Source: Erythroxylum novogranatense
Lineage: Eukaryota > Streptophyta > Magnoliopsida > Malpighiales > Erythroxylaceae
Direction: 5' to 3'
DNA length: 64,000 bases
NCBI GenBank assembly: GCA_029891385.1
Contig: CM057230.1
Coordinates: 47,595,414 to 47,659,413, forward strand
Within the stretch, counting starts at the first letter, position 1. The number at the start of each line of letters is the position of its first letter. Under the pieces are notes generated by a model, which saw nothing but the letters and a program-made list of their open reading frames with translations, ran no database searches and was not told the DNA's origin. Shown piece by piece: positions 35,619-47,889 of the stretch. Both the position numbers and the translations under genes were made by a program.

Positions 35619-37046
35619 TGATTGAGCTAAGTTTACATTATAAATTGGATGCATTTTCATAGCTGCTTATGCATTCGTTGACTCTTAATTGATGATTTTT
35701 GTGCTTAAACTGGTTCTTGATAACTAGCTCTTTTAATTCACAATTTGTCAGTAAATTGTCATCATTTGATATTAATTTCTCTATAATTTTCATAAGGACA
35801 ATTGATACTACAAAATGTTATTTTATATTGCAGGAGCAAAGGAGTCAACCCATCAGGAAGTCAATAGGTCGTGAGTCCAATTCGCACGTCGCGACGTACG
35901 TTAATTCGCACGTCGCGACGAACGTTAATTCCCACATCGCGACAAGCAAGTCAATTCTACACGTCGCGACGTACGAGCGGATACCCGGACTTCATTTGGA
36001 AATATCTCTCACTATTCCGACCCAACCCACATCCATCATTTAAAAACTTTGCTATTTTTAGGTCAAAGAGAGCTACACGAGACATCGGGAGGCAGCAATA
36101 GAGACGACATTCCTTTCCACCATCATTTTCCATTTTCATCATCTTTGATCATCACCATCATTTCGACTCCACCGTCAGTATCTTCTACTACCACGGAAGG
36201 TGTCCAATCTTCACCAATTGTGAGAAAGTCCGGAGTCATGCGTAGCTAAACACCATTTCCTCCTGAAAATGTAACAATGGTTTGAGTTCACCGGTAGCTT
36301 AAAAGGGGAGTAATCATATAGTGTCTGAAGTTTAGTTATGTTTGTGTAAACTCTGAGTTAGAGATTGCATCTGTATAACTAGATTAGCATGGTTATAGTT
36401 TAACCGTGTGCTGAACACTTTGTTGTGATTTGGACATAGTTATTTGTAGAATTTCGATGCTTAATATATGAAGTCTCATATATGTCATTCGGATATTGCA
36501 TTGACTCTCATAATCTGCCTAGTTGTGTTTGATTTAGATGGTTGTGTTTTTATCTGAATGACCGATTGCATTTACTTGTCCAATTTTCACACTAAGGTTT
36601 TTAACAAGGATTTAAGTGATGGAGTTCATTAATTAAATCTTTGGACCTAAAGAGTCCTTTAGGGTTGATCTTTCGAAACTTAGTGGATTCTATCCCCGGA
36701 AAATTATTTTGAACCATGATAGCCTGCCCCCATTTTCAAGAGGATTTTTATCATTTGCTTGTTACTCAAATTTATAATTTCATTTAATTCCATAAAATCC
36801 AAAAATATTATTTTATACTTTTTCTCCAATTTTAATTACTTTTACAGTTTCGATCAACATACCAAATCCCATTTTATCAACTTTGATTGCAATTTTTGGT
36901 AATTAGGCTAGTTTAGACCTTTTTCATTTGGTTCCTATTAAATGAGACGACCCGAGGTTGCATCCCGTATTGCAATCTTTGGAATTATTATTTTTGACCG
37001 GTTTTCAATGATCGATCGTAAGGTCAAATCGACAAAGCCGCGATCA
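35619..37046 (+). mobile_element. Element B 3' LTR, 1,428 bp
   Basis: Matches 17666-19142 with scattered substitutions; starts TGATTGAGC and ends GCGATCA. Four-unit array at 35883-35974. Followed by TSD copy CTCCC and the remaining codons of element A gag-protease. Confidence 0.85.
35883..35974. repeat. CGTCGCGACG-type array, 4 units
   Basis: Four units of 24-28 bp, better preserved than in the 5' LTR, which has six. Confidence 0.85.
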
Positions 37047-37630
37047 CTCCCGAGGTATGGAAACAAGCCAGAAATTAACAAAAGACAAAAAGATCCACCT
37101 TAAGCACCGGGTAGTTTCTTTCCTTTCACTTATCATATATTTGTGCATATTGATTGAAAATTGGAGTGACACTGTTGTGCATGAATATGTTGTCTAAGTG
37201 TGGGGGAGAAACTTAATCAGTAGAATTAGGTTTAGTTCAGTAGGATTTTGGTTCAGTTATTTTTAATAATTTCTCTCTCTTTTGGAACCCATGATCTTAG
37301 TGAATGCATGATACATGTAGATTGGTCGAAGAAATTTTTGTGCAAGAGTGGTCAGGAATAGTGAGCTTAGGATCCTTGTTAATTTTCGGGAAGTTTCGCC
37401 GCGACGTGGGATGTCTCGTTGCGACGTATTGTCACCATAATTAATAACATGTCTCTATTCTCATTTTCATTGAGGACAATGTGTTGTTTAAGTGTGGGGG
37501 AGCTGTTCCTATGTTCTTATTTTTGTTCTGCTCCATATTAACATTTTTTATGTGTGTGTTAGCCAATCTTGCATAATGTTACACATTTTAGACTTGGTGC
37601 AAATTATTTTTTTCTGCCTTTCTGTTGTTT

Positions 37631-37750
37631 CTCGTCGCGGCGAGCCACGGTTCATGCCAACACGTCGCGGCGTGCATGCTGCACGTCATCGCAGCGAGTC
37701 GCGGTTCACACCTACACATCGCGGTGTGCATGCTGAACATCGCGATGCCC
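37631..37750. repeat. CGTCGCGGCG-type array in element A 3' UTR
   Basis: Five variants of CGTCGCGGCGAG, CATCGCGGTG and similar in 120 bp, at the position matching 34409-34498 in B but with different spacing. Confidence 0.75.
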
Positions 37751-38838
37751 ACCCTTTTTACAGAAGGTTTGTAAGAACTTTTTTCTAATTCTAACTTTTT
37801 CCGCATTGACTCTTGTCACTTTTGTGTTTCAAAGACCTTATAGGTTTCAAAGTGGTACTTGAGTTTATGAAAATACCTTCCATTCTTTTAATGATAGTTG
37901 GTCTTGGCTAATCTTACTTTTGATGTTTTCAATACAAAGTGAATGAAGGCATGCTAACAAAGTAACACTTTAAGTTTTTGAGATTTGAGATTGTTCATTA
38001 GGATATTACCCCTGTTGGAAGGATATTTGAGCCTAATTTTTCCTTCGATATTGTGTGCATCTGCTTATTTCATATCTCTCTAGAACTTGTTTCAATTCGT
38101 AATCAAAGCTTTGTGGACTAGAATTTCCTTGATATGATAGAGGCATTCTTTCTTCAACCCTTTTCCCAAACACAGTCCCACAAACACTTATCACTTGCTA
38201 GCCCCTTGAGCCATTTTTTTTATGAGTACTTGCATGTATGCACCCCTACATGATGTCAGTAGTTTAATTTTATTATTTAAAAAAGTGTGTTTCAAAAAGG
38301 GACAGAGAAGTGTTTATCAATAAAAAAGATACAAAAAGAAAAGAAAAGAAAGAGCAATAAAAATTCAAGCAGTATATATAAAAAAAGTGTCAATATTAGT
38401 TTATCTTTCGACATCCAATTCATAATTGTAGTGCATGTGTTCATACTTTTTCTTTCTTCCATTCCATCCATTCATCTAGCCCCCCGTACATTAAAACCCG
38501 AAAAGTCCTCTTGATCTTCAAATTATAGTTTTTGTAGTGGAGAAATAGAATTGCTACAAGCTTATGGTAAAGAATGGGTTAAGTAGATTGAGAGTGAAAT
38601 ATCCCCAATATGTGAGGAGAGAGCAAACACCTTATCTTGAGTGACATCCCTTTTGTCCAATCTCTTGAATTGAATTCTTTTAGTGTTTTTTTTATTAGCA
38701 CTCTTTCAATTTGCTTTGATTGAATTTTAAGGAAGTGATTTGTGCCAAGTTCCTGTTATTGTTTTGAGCATGGACGAATTTTCTTTTACAATTGTATCTT
38801 TTTGACTCTTATAAACTTTTTCCAGTAGTACAAAGGTC

Positions 38839-38854
38839 TAAGTGTGGGGGAATT
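38839..38854 (+). promoter_or_regulatory. Polypurine tract of element A
   Basis: TAAGTGTGGGGGAATT directly before the LTR start TGATTAAGC. Confidence 0.8.
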
Positions 38855-40434
38855 TGATTAAGCTCAAGTTTATCTTATTAATTGGCTACACTTTTACTGT
38901 TCTTAATGTACTTTTTGACTCTTAATTTGTGATTTTTGTTCCTTAATTAGTCCCTTACAGTGAGCTTACACTTTATACAATTTGACAGCAAAATTGTCAC
39001 AAATTGACATTAATTCCATCATAATTTTTCCAAGGACAATTGATACTGCAAATTGTTGTTTGATATTGTAGGGTACAAAGAGAGTCAAAAGGTTGAGAAG
39101 AAGTCTACACGCCGCGACGAAGATCCAAGAAGTGCACGCCGCAACGCCTACAAAGCAGCACACCGCGGCGAGGATCAAGAGGAGCACGCCGCAACGCCAA
39201 TCAAGTAGCATGCCGCGGCGAGCAATCCAGGAAGACACGCCGCGACATCTAAGAATCATCTCGCCGCGGCGAGCAGAAAAATATCCGAACTTCATTTGGA
39301 AAGATCTCTCACTGTACCGACCCGACCCACATCCATCATTTAAAAACCTTGCCATTTTTAGGTCAAAGATGACGGATATCTTTTGGAGACACTTTGGAGG
39401 TAGCAGACGATTATCTCTTCCACTATCATTTTCCATTTTTCTCATCTTCGACCATCACCTTCATCTCTACACCACCGCCAGTATCTACTGCAACCATGGG
39501 TGACATCCAATCTTCAACAATTGTGAGAGAGTTCAGAGTCATGCGTAGCTAAACCACATTTCCTTGAAGATGTAGCATCGACTTGAGTTCACCAGTTCTA
39601 AAAAGGGAGTTAATCTTACATCGTCAAGTTTAATTACAGTGTTGTAAATTCCTGAGTTAGGGTTTACTTCTTGTTGTTAGATTAGCTTGGTTATAGTTTA
39701 ATCAAGTGTTGAACGATGTATTGTGTTATAGATTAGTTAATGTAGAACTTCGATGCTCAATATATGAAGTCTCATATATGTCTTTTGGTGATTGTGTTAA
39801 CCCTCTTCATCTGCCTAGTTGTGTTTGATATTGAGATTGTGCTTGAACCAATTGACCTATTACATTAACTTTTCCATTTCACACACTAAGATGCATTTAA
39901 CAAGGTTTTAGTTAATGGAGTTTGTTGATTAAAACCTTGGACTTAAAGAATCCCTCAAGGTTCTAAGGCTTAAGAGCACTTAATGGGATCTTGAGAAATG
40001 GAGTTCGTTGATCAAGATCATGGACTTGAGGAGAAGTCTTTAAGGTTTTTATTTGAAAACTTGGTGAATTTCACTTCCCGAAAATTGTTTTGAACAATGA
40101 TAGCCTAAGCTCATTTTCAAGAGGATTTATTATCATTTTCTTATTACTCAAATTTTCAATTCCATTTACTTCTTAAAAATCCAAAAATATACTTTTTATA
40201 CTTTGTCCTTCAATTTAGTTAAATTTCCTTAGTTCTTTTTAATGACCAAAACCCCCCATTTTATCAACTTTAATTGCAATTTTTGACAATTAGGCTAGCT
40301 TAGACCTTTTTCACTTGGTTCCAATTAAGTGAGACGACCCAAGGTTGCATCCTGTATTGAAATCCTTGGAATTTTTATTTTTGACTCAGTTTCCAAGGGA
40401 TTGATCTTTAGATCGATACGAAGAGCCCCGATCA
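38855..40434 (+). mobile_element. Element A 3' LTR, 1,580 bp
   Basis: Starts TGATTAAGC and ends CCCGATCA. Clearly diverged from the B LTRs but collinear with them. Its array (39107-39270) uses CGCCGCGGCGAG and CGCCGCAACG rather than CGTCGCGACG. The 5' LTR partner is not in the window. Confidence 0.85.
39107..39270. repeat. CGCCGCGACG-type array in element A LTR
   Basis: Seven GC-rich cores of the type ACGCCGCGACGA spaced about 22-27 bp, at the same LTR position as the B arrays but with a shifted consensus. Confidence 0.8.
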
Positions 40435-41017
40435 TTGTGATAGTTGGAAATTAGAAATTGTTAGAAATTGATAAAAATGGAAATTGTTGACGTATGTTTT
40501 GTGATTGTGGGAAATTAGAACTTGTTGAAAATGGAATTTGTTGATGTATGTTTTATGATTGTTGGAAATTGGAAATTGTTAGAAATTGATAAAATAGAAA
40601 TTATTGATGTATGTCTTGTGATTGTGTGAAATTGGAAATTAATAAAATAAAATTGTTGATGTATGTTTTATGATTGTTGGAAATTAGAAATTGTTAGAGA
40701 TTGATAAAAATGGAAATTGTTGCTATATGTTTTGTGATTCAAATGAAATTGGAAATTGTTGTGAATTGAAAAAATGAAAATTATTGATGTATGTTTTGTG
40801 ATTGTTAGGATTGGAAATTGTAGGTTATTATTAGAATGGAAATGAAATTATGAATGTTTTGCGATTGTTGGAATTGGAGATAGTTAGGAATGAAAAAACA
40901 ATAATGAATGTTTAGTGATTGTTAGAATTGGAAATTGTTAGAAATGGAAGGAAATGGAAAATGACATTATGATTGTTTTGTAATTGTTGAAATTGCAAAT
41001 TATTAGAGTATGTTTTT
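40435..41017. repeat. AT-rich tandem repeats, hAT-element flank
   Basis: Repeats of about 60-70 bp built on GGAAATTGTTAGAAATTGAT and TGATGTATGTTTTGTGATTG. The last ~57 bp recur at 48576-48633, directly upstream of the hAT-like transposase, so this is probably the 5' part of that DNA transposon, split by the 41018-48575 block. Confidence 0.6.
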
Positions 41018-42745
41018 GGCTATGCACTGAAAAGCAGCATCAATGTTGAATCCTTCTTTTGCAGAAGTTTCAAAGTATGGCATGTTTCCTTTAGAGGCAC
41101 ACCATGCCTTTGCCTTCTTCTCAGAAACCTGCAACCAATCACAAGGATAACTTTTACACACAACTAGATTGAAACAAATGCGTCAACGCCTTCAAGAATA
41201 AAGATAACATCTTTTCGTACCATATATGCCTATGAGGAGGAGGTTGTTTCTTCTATCCCAACTCGAATATCATATTCTCAGATTGAGGATTCCAAAATTA
41301 TCTCAAAGGTAAAAGAAAAAGGAATACACCACTCAACTATTTTGTTACCTAACACGACAAATGGAAAGTTTTCAGGGTCGGATGGACTAGCCTGTAGATT
41401 AGTTACATAGATCAAAACTTCCAATCATTGTTAAGAATTTGCAGAACATGTGTCCAACTAAAGGTTCAACAGCCACCTGAATCAGAAACTCTTCTCGTCA
41501 ATTATTAAGATTATCAAATGACTTCATCACATTCACATCGTACACAAGAACGCAACAATCTGCACCTTGTTAGAAAACCACCCTAAGACTTTGAAACCTC
41601 TCCTGCCCAGCAATATCCCAAATATGCATAGACTAATAGCAAGTCACATAAATGAATAACTTGCTTGTAAACAAACAGTAATTCAACTCAAGTCACGTGA
41701 GGGCAACAACAATTATGATTCTATCCATACTAGAAATACTTCTGGAGATTTTACGGCATATTCTCTTTCGATAATCAGTTTCAAAAGTACCTAAATAACA
41801 GCTAAAATCACTCTAGAAATTGCATCTCAATGAATTGCATCAAGCAATCATGGTAAATAAACATAGTTTCTACTATGCTTCAATTAATCCAAACCAATAA
41901 TTGGCATTACCAATTTATTTCCCATGCTTCTACCATTTTCATGCCAACAGCAGTCAACTAAAACATTACTCATTCTTCTGCATCATTTTTTCCTACTTTC
42001 CAAACATAAGGTGCAGAACTTAGACAACTCATAGACCTAAACCACAAAAGAGAAGTCCATGACCACATATGATTAGAATTCATCTAATATACATGGACAT
42101 AACCTCAAAATTTGCACCTTCTAGTTGTTACATGCTGAATTGTCACCTTTGTTCCCATATATGCATTCCATTCCTCATCATCCTCATGATCATCATGAGT
42201 GATTATTCAGATCATAACATAACCACCCAAATAAGGAGCAAACTCCTCTATATAATGTTCAAATTAAATAACCTCGCAATATTATCACCTAAAATTCATT
42301 GGTTAAACCCAAAAAAGAAAATCTAAAATTGTAACCTAAAATGTGAACAACCTAACCTCGAACTGGACGTCCTTCATTAAGAAATTAGCACCAATAGTTG
42401 CCTTGAATTGATTTCTGAACTTTCGATTCACATACCTAGAAAACAAACATTTACAGAAATTGAAATAAAAGAAAATTACCATAAAACACTAAAAATATCT
42501 AACAAAATATAGAGATTTGAGATGAAACACAATTGATGATCTGGGTTTTGGAGATTAATACTAGTTCATTAGCGATGTCTTGCCAACCCTATAAACCGAA
42601 TCCAAAAAATTATTATTCAGTGAAGAACAGTAAAAAAATCATAAATTTAGAATATAAACCAAATTGAAGAGAATTTCAAATTTTCAAAGTACCCGCTATC
42701 ACCAAGGATTATGACCTTCAAAACCATACCCCTACGAGAAGCCGT
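41018..42745 (-). pseudogene. RAB7/RABG3-type small GTPase pseudogene
   Basis: Six exon pieces are readable on the minus strand. Exon 1, 42693-42745: ASRRGMVLKVIILGDSG. Exon 2, to 42588: GVGKTSLMN, which completes the P-loop. Exon 3, about 42357-42437: [19 protein letters not shown], containing switch I. Exon 4, about 41479-41627: IWDIAGQERFQSL, then GADCCVLVYDVNVMKSF. Exon 5, 41334-41391: ASPSDPENFPFVVLGNK. Exon 6, 41018-41128: [19 protein letters not shown], then [21 protein letters not shown]7 proteins act in late endosome-vacuole traffic. The copy is dead: the start codon is ACG, in-frame stops lie in exons 2 and 4, and the C-terminus with its prenylation site is cut off at 41018 by transposon sequence. 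Introns are retained, so it is not a retrocopy. Confidence 0.88.
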
Positions 42746-42901
42746 TGATTGAAATCTTTGAGTAACTTTGTTTTTCTGTTTCTAAGTTTGTAGAGTTTGA
42801 ACATAAGGGTACAAAAACCTCAAACCCAGAAGAGGGTAGGCCCCTAAGGCAAGAACATGAAATAGAACAAAATGGAAAAAAGAGAAAAGAAACATAAAAA
42901 A

Positions 42902-43165
42902 TCATGGAATACACATGTACAGGAATTGGGCTTTGGTGCCAACGTTCGAGTTGTCGATAATGGCACGTATGACGCTTTTATGGCCACTCAAGAATTGGGC
43001 TTTGTCTAAAATGGTTTGTAACTTGTAAAGATTGAAATGTTTCTCAAGCTCTTCAATAAGATAAGGGTATGATGGTGGGCAAGTCATGAGCACGCCGACA
43101 GACTTGATTTCCTGGCGAGAGGTGGAGACGGCGGGAGGAGAGGGATGAACTTGTGTGAGAGACAT
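42902..43165 (-). pseudogene. Hydroxypyruvate/glyoxylate reductase-like N-terminal fragment
   Basis: 87 codons. After a variable start comes VGVLMTCPPSYPYLIEELEK, then HFNLYKLQTILDKAQFLSGH and SVIRAIIDNSNVGTKAQFL, which fit the N-terminal D-isomer 2-hydroxyacid dehydrogenase domain of plant HPR2/HPR3-like enzymes. The NAD-binding core and catalytic residues are absent; the frame ends at YMCIP and the RAB7-like pseudogene starts about 150 bp further on, same strand. It is therefore a gene fragment, either debris of a real locus or captured DNA. Confidence 0.65.
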
Positions 43166-43720
43166 ATGTTTACCTATTTCGGTAAAGACAAGGAATAGGT
43201 AATCTTAAGGATAGATATTCCGTTAGCTTTGTTCCAACCAAATAACATAATACTTAATAATTAGGAATAGATGGGTAATAGAATATCTATTACCCTCAAC
43301 CAAACAGGTCGTAAGAGTCTTAGTTAGATATTGAGGGAATGACGAAGTGCAATGAGATAGTTAAAATAAGATATTTTAATTATTTTTTAAATTACATTAT
43401 AAATTAGATTTTTTATTACAAAAAATAATAATAGAGAGAGTGAAGCGCTCATTTTAGAGAACGTACATAAATGTGTGGATGAGATGAGTTGGAATAGAGT
43501 TGGAATAGCACAATTGGCACAGGTGATTTCATTTACTATTTTGGTACTACCGATTCCACATTTGAATAAGAAATACAATATCATATGAGAGAAATACCAT
43601 TCTGTCCCTCCTCCATAACTTCATCCTCTAACTTGCTATTCACAATAGACTTAAGACCTTTAATTGACTCCATCACTTAATAATTAAATCTCACAATAAT
43701 CATTCTCTTTGTTTATTCAA
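43166..43720. other. Non-coding AT-rich stretch with small hairpin
   Basis: Contains GGGTAATAGA (43273-43282) and its inverted copy TCTATTACCC (43286-43295), as in some short MITEs, with several GGAATAG repeats nearby. No TSD could be assigned. No gene seen. Confidence 0.4.
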
Positions 43721-43726
43721 CTAGTT

Positions 43727-43832
43727 ATTTGTTATTAAGCTTATGATAATGCAATACCTTCTAATAGATACACACATGGTCATTTGTTATTAAGCTTATG
43801 AAAATGCAATACCTTCTAATAGATACACACAT
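43727..43832. repeat. 51-bp direct duplication
   Basis: ATTTGTTATTAAGCTTATG and the following 32 bases occur at 43727-43777 and again at 43782-43832 with one difference. A simple recent tandem duplication. Confidence 0.85.
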
Positions 43833-44196
43833 TAATATAATTTAATCTTCTTTCTCCTTTCTATTTAAAATAATACTTAACATTTACGTCTACTCAATTT
43901 AGTCCAAAAATAAAAAATAAAAAACTTAAAAAAACTCCCACAAATTACAAAATCACTTCTAACCAACTCAAACAATCATAACCTTACAACCTACTAAAAT
44001 TAAAACTTGTTATCTCACAATTTAGCAACCTCTCCCCTTTTCTTTTTTATTATTTTCTTTCACAAAAAGGAAAGTAGACACTAACTAATTGAATTTTTAT
44101 TAACAAAAGTTTTCGTCATAACAAGTATGTAGGCTTTTAATAACAAAACTCAGTGATAAAAGAAAATTTGACAATATTATATTAATAGTGACAATT
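43833..44196. mobile_element. CACTA-type transposon remnant, left part
   Basis: 44070-44196 (CTAACTAATTGAATTTTTAT; AAAAGTTTTCGTCATAACAA) matches the subterminal repeats at 48110-48180 and 48330-48390. The S1 solo LTR interrupts it at TSD CAATT. The left terminal inverted repeat was not found. Confidence 0.5.
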
Positions 44197-44580
44197 TGTT
44201 GGCCCCTGAATTTTTTTTATTTGATTAAGCATGTCTAAATTATTTGGAGGTATTGTTGAAATTATTTTGAGGTTTTAGCTCTTAAGAAATGGAAATTAAA
44301 TGAGGGATTAAGTTTAAATTTGAATGGAGAAAATTGTTAGAGATTAAAGGAATAAAACGGCTTGAGGGCAATTTGGGTATATCATCTATGTTTTAAAGAC
44401 TTAAGGCTAAAAAGGAGGGGCCCTTTGGTCTTGTAACTATCATTAGAATAAAAAGTAAAGAGACAAATGATGAATAGCCAATTGGTGAAGGGGATACAAG
44501 AAATTAACAAGGAAAAGAAGAGGGGATCAATTGAATGTTTAAAGGAGAATGAAACTACGTAGTTTTACCTAGGTTTTTAA

Positions 44581-45928
44581 GTTTAAAAGCCTACAAGTTA
44601 AGTCTTCTAGAGGATGGGGCACGAAAATTCTAAAAGGAAGAAAGGAGAGGGTGAGTCATCGTGGGAAAGAAGAAGAAGAAGAAGAAGAAGAAGAAGAGAG
44701 AGAGAGAAGAAGAAAGAGGTTAAGGCTATGGTTTTTCTTGCTTTAAAGAAGAGTTCTAATATTTCTATCAAAAGGAAAAAGGGAAAGGAGATGGATCAAG
44801 CTTCCATTTGAAGCAAAGGAGATTTTCGTGGGTCTCTCCTTAAGGTAAGAAAAATATGATTTCTTTTGCAATTATGGAGGGGTTTTGGTGAAAATAGCTT
44901 AAGTTAGGTATGGGTAAAGTTAGATGGGTTTAATTTCATGTTTTCATCTCCTTAAAATGGCCAATTTTAAGATCACATGCTTCCTATGGGATTTATTGTT
45001 TGATGAAGGTTAAGGGAAGGAATTGAAGTGAAGGGAATGGCCATTGTTCAAGCTCCTAGCTAAAGGAATTGAGGTGGGTAATATTTTAATGATTGAGATA
45101 ATAGGCTACTCTATTGTTTGAAATAAATGTCATTGAAGGTTTTTATTTTTGCCTATGACCTTTCATTTGTAAATGAGTTGCTTTTTATGATGGTTTAATC
45201 ATGTATATGATGTTTTTGATGAAAATGTTGTATGGAAATGTTTGTTACTTTGTTTTATCAAGTGAAAGAGATTTTAAATGTGATATTTTAACGATTATGT
45301 GAAAATGATTTTGCCATTTGAGGCTAATGATCAAGATTTGTGTGAATTATTTGATATACATGTTTGTTTGGATTTGTGGTGGTCCCTCATGTGTGATAGG
45401 TGCACTTGTCAAAATTATAGCCTTCTCCCGGCTGCCCGCTAGTGGCAATGGAGCTCCTCACGGACTCCTTCATGTGTTCACGGCTACACATGACTGCTCT
45501 GCGGAAATGTGTAGTACGTCCTGTTTGGATCCACCCAAACCATCTTATATGTGATCATGTGATATGCTTATTATGTTGTTATTATATGTTATGTTGTTTA
45601 ATAAATGCTTTTGATAAATTGACTTATTGCTTTCTCTATGCTTATGTGATCTTGATGTGATTGCTGGGATGAAATGAGATTTTCATAAAGGTTTTGATAA
45701 ACATATAAAGTTTCGATCAATGCGATATTGGTTTTAAAAACAAGGAGTTTTGATGAAGTGATAGTGCTTTTGATCAATGAAAATTGGTCTTGATAAGCTT
45801 GAAAGATTTTTATCAATCTAAAAGTTGCTTTGAGAATAAGAAATAAAGAATGTTTTTGCTTATTTTCTTAATTATTAAGCTGTTACCCACTGAGCTGTCG
45901 AGCTCACACCCCTTTTCCCCCTCCACAG
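44581..45928 (+). other. Predicted spliced leader in S1
   Basis: TATA-like GTTTAAAAG (44581-44590), donor TTAAG|GTAAGAA with the intron starting at 44845, exon-2 donor GAG|GTGGGTA at 45074, final acceptor at 45928 (intron 2 of 855 nt). The exon-2 acceptor is unclear (candidate at 45008), making intron 1 shorter than in the other LTRs. Confidence 0.4.
44666..44714. repeat. (GAA)n/(GA)n microsatellite
   Basis: About ten GAA units followed by GA repeats, inside predicted exon 1 of S1. Purine-rich stretches occur in exon 1 of the other LTRs as well. Confidence 0.9.
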
Positions 45929-47030
45929 GTGACAAGCGGGAACCCAAGTTAAAGTATTGGATTGAAGCATTACTTTAATGTTGCTAATTATAGAATTCAC
46001 TTTTTGGAAACTAAGAGTTAGGTTGTATTTTGGAGAATTGATCCACCTTGTATTTTTGTCATTTGATCTTTTCGATTGTAATCGGGCGAAATGCCTCTAA
46101 AGCGTTGTAATAACATTCAAATACAAGAATGTTGGGTTTGAATGTAATCTATGTAATTTGCATATGTCATATTCAAATGCATTATTGTATGATTTAAATT
46201 AGCAAAAGAAAAAGGATTGAGATTGTATTGTTTTATAATTTGGAATGGTATAGATTTCTAGGAGTGTGATTGTTGCCCTTGAATTGTGTTTGGAGACATT
46301 TGGGATTGAATGATGTGGTATGTAATTGGATATTGAGTTTTATGCAGGTGAAGGTGTATGAATTGAAGATTGGTTAGTTGAAGTTTCTAGGGAAGTGCTG
46401 TCAAATTTTCATAGAATTTGACAGAAACTTCACTTTAATTTTAGGTCCTCATAGGGCTTGAATTGGAACAAGGAGTCTTCATGAAGATTGTAGTAGAGGT
46501 TTAGATCTTTCCAATGATATAGATTTTTCACTTTCGGACTTAGGATGAAGAAGTTATGGTGTTGGAATCACATTCGATTCTTCGTTAAATGCCGATATTT
46601 TCTTCGTTCCATTGGTCATTATAGGAGCTATTCATTTGAGTGAGTTTTACCTCCTTTAATGACGGAATTGAGTTTTGCATCCTTAATGAAACTTGTAGAG
46701 CATCTTGTTATCTTTTCATTGAGGTATAATTTGTAATTTTTAGGATTTGGAGTAAGAAGTTATGAGAATTGGCAGATAATAGCTAAGGTTCATTTTGATG
46801 TTCATATTGCTTGTGAGTTTATGATAGCCTTGACGATTAAGAAATAAATTCATGCTTTGATGAACCAATTAAGCTAGAAACTGTGAATTTGGTGAGTTGA
46901 ACTTGGGTTTTGAAGGGTTATGAAGTGTTTAGGCTTGGGAATGAATAAATTTGTGAAGTGTACAAGTGGTTATGAAGTTGGTTTAAGGTGAGATGCATTG
47001 GAAGAGGTTTTGGAGTTTTGAAGTTTGGCA

Positions 47031-47213
47031 TGTCTGTTAAACGGACATGGATGTCCCTTAAACGGACAGCCTCAGGTGCAAAAACACTCCTTATCCTGCC
47101 CATGTCCGTTAAACGGACTTGCATGTCCATTTAACGGACATTCTCGAAGCATTTGGTACCATTTCACCCGATTGTGTCCGTTAAACGGACATGGCTGTCC
47201 GTTTAACGGACAG
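47031..47213. repeat. GTCCGTTAAACGGAC palindrome array in S1
   Basis: Six palindromes in three pairs, the same pair layout as Y right LTR, but with different spacer sequences. Confidence 0.9.
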
Positions 47214-47889
47214 CTATGGGGAAAAGTGTGAATTTGGACATAGTTAGAAACTGAATCTTGTTTTGGGGTCTTCATAAGAGTTGTAGATATAGATGTATTG
47301 TTTCTAATGGTCAAATAACAAACACAATCCGACATCTAGATTAAAAGTTATGATAATGACGCCAAAAGAGTTTGAATTTGATTTTGGAAGTGAACATAGT
47401 CAATTCTTTTGGGCATAACTCCCTCATATGACATCCAATTGAGGTGAGACTTGAACCATTAGTTTTATAAGACATGTATCTTTATCCCTACAAAAATTTG
47501 TACCATTTGGAGTTAGATTGAAAATGTTTGCATTAAAGTAAGTGAGAGGTCGGTTTGGAGATCATATTTGGAGTATGAGCTCTTTTAGGCTTTTTGAGCA
47601 TAACTTGAGTTATACAACTCCGTTTGAGGTGATTCTTGTTTCGAATCGATCTCGAGACATAAGGTACATTTTGTATGTATAAGTCAACCTATGATTTTGG
47701 TGTTTACATAGTGTGCGCTCGCCACGAATGTAGAGTTACAGCTAAGGACCCTGCAAGGTTATAAGCACAAGGCTTCGGGACTCCGGAAATTGGATTCTAG
47801 AAACGGGTCCATTAGATGTGGAATTAAAGCAAGCGTAAGAGTATTAAGTTATAAGTCGTTGGGGTCTGGTCTCCGGATCGGGTCTAACA

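Larger units (their letters stand above)
17666..37046 (+). mobile_element. Element B: Athila-type retrotransposon lacking pol
   Basis: Both LTRs are present (17666-19142 and 35619-37046), flanked by CTCAC (17661-17665) and CTCCC (37047-37051), a TSD with one change. Order: LTR, PBS for tRNA-Asp type, gag-protease (19483-22259), UTR with PPT-like sequence, an intron, accessory ORF (23202-23609 and 33150-34064, split by element Y), long 3' UTR, PPT, LTR. Without Y it is about 9.8 kb. RT, RNase H and integrase are absent, so it is non-autonomous. Confidence 0.85.
37047..38854 (+). pseudogene. Element A: end of gag-protease and 3' UTR
   Basis: The first codons (PRYGNKPEINKRQKDPP, stop at 37101) correspond to the end of gag-protease in B and prove that B sits inside A. 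Then PPT-like AAGTGTGGGGGAG (37195-37209), a short CGCGACG array (37395-37428), a second PPT-like (37489-37503), a larger array (37631-37750) and the true PPT (38839-38854). The segment that holds the accessory ORF in B is missing from A. Confidence 0.75.
44197..47889 (+). mobile_element. S1: giant solo LTR, 3,693 bp
   Basis: Starts TGTTGGCCCCTGAA and ends GGATCGGGTCTAACA; flanked by CAATT at 44192-44196 and 47890-47894. No internal region is left, as expected after LTR-LTR recombination. It shares the CG core (45410-45446), exon-2 donor (45074) and acceptor CTCCACAG (45928) with X and Y, and the GTCCGTTAAACGGAC array (47031-47213) with Y. Confidence 0.9.

Noticed and set aside
41018..42745. 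RAB7 homologue as a working gene
   Set aside because: Start codon changed to ACG, stops in two exons and the C-terminal prenylation region is missing.
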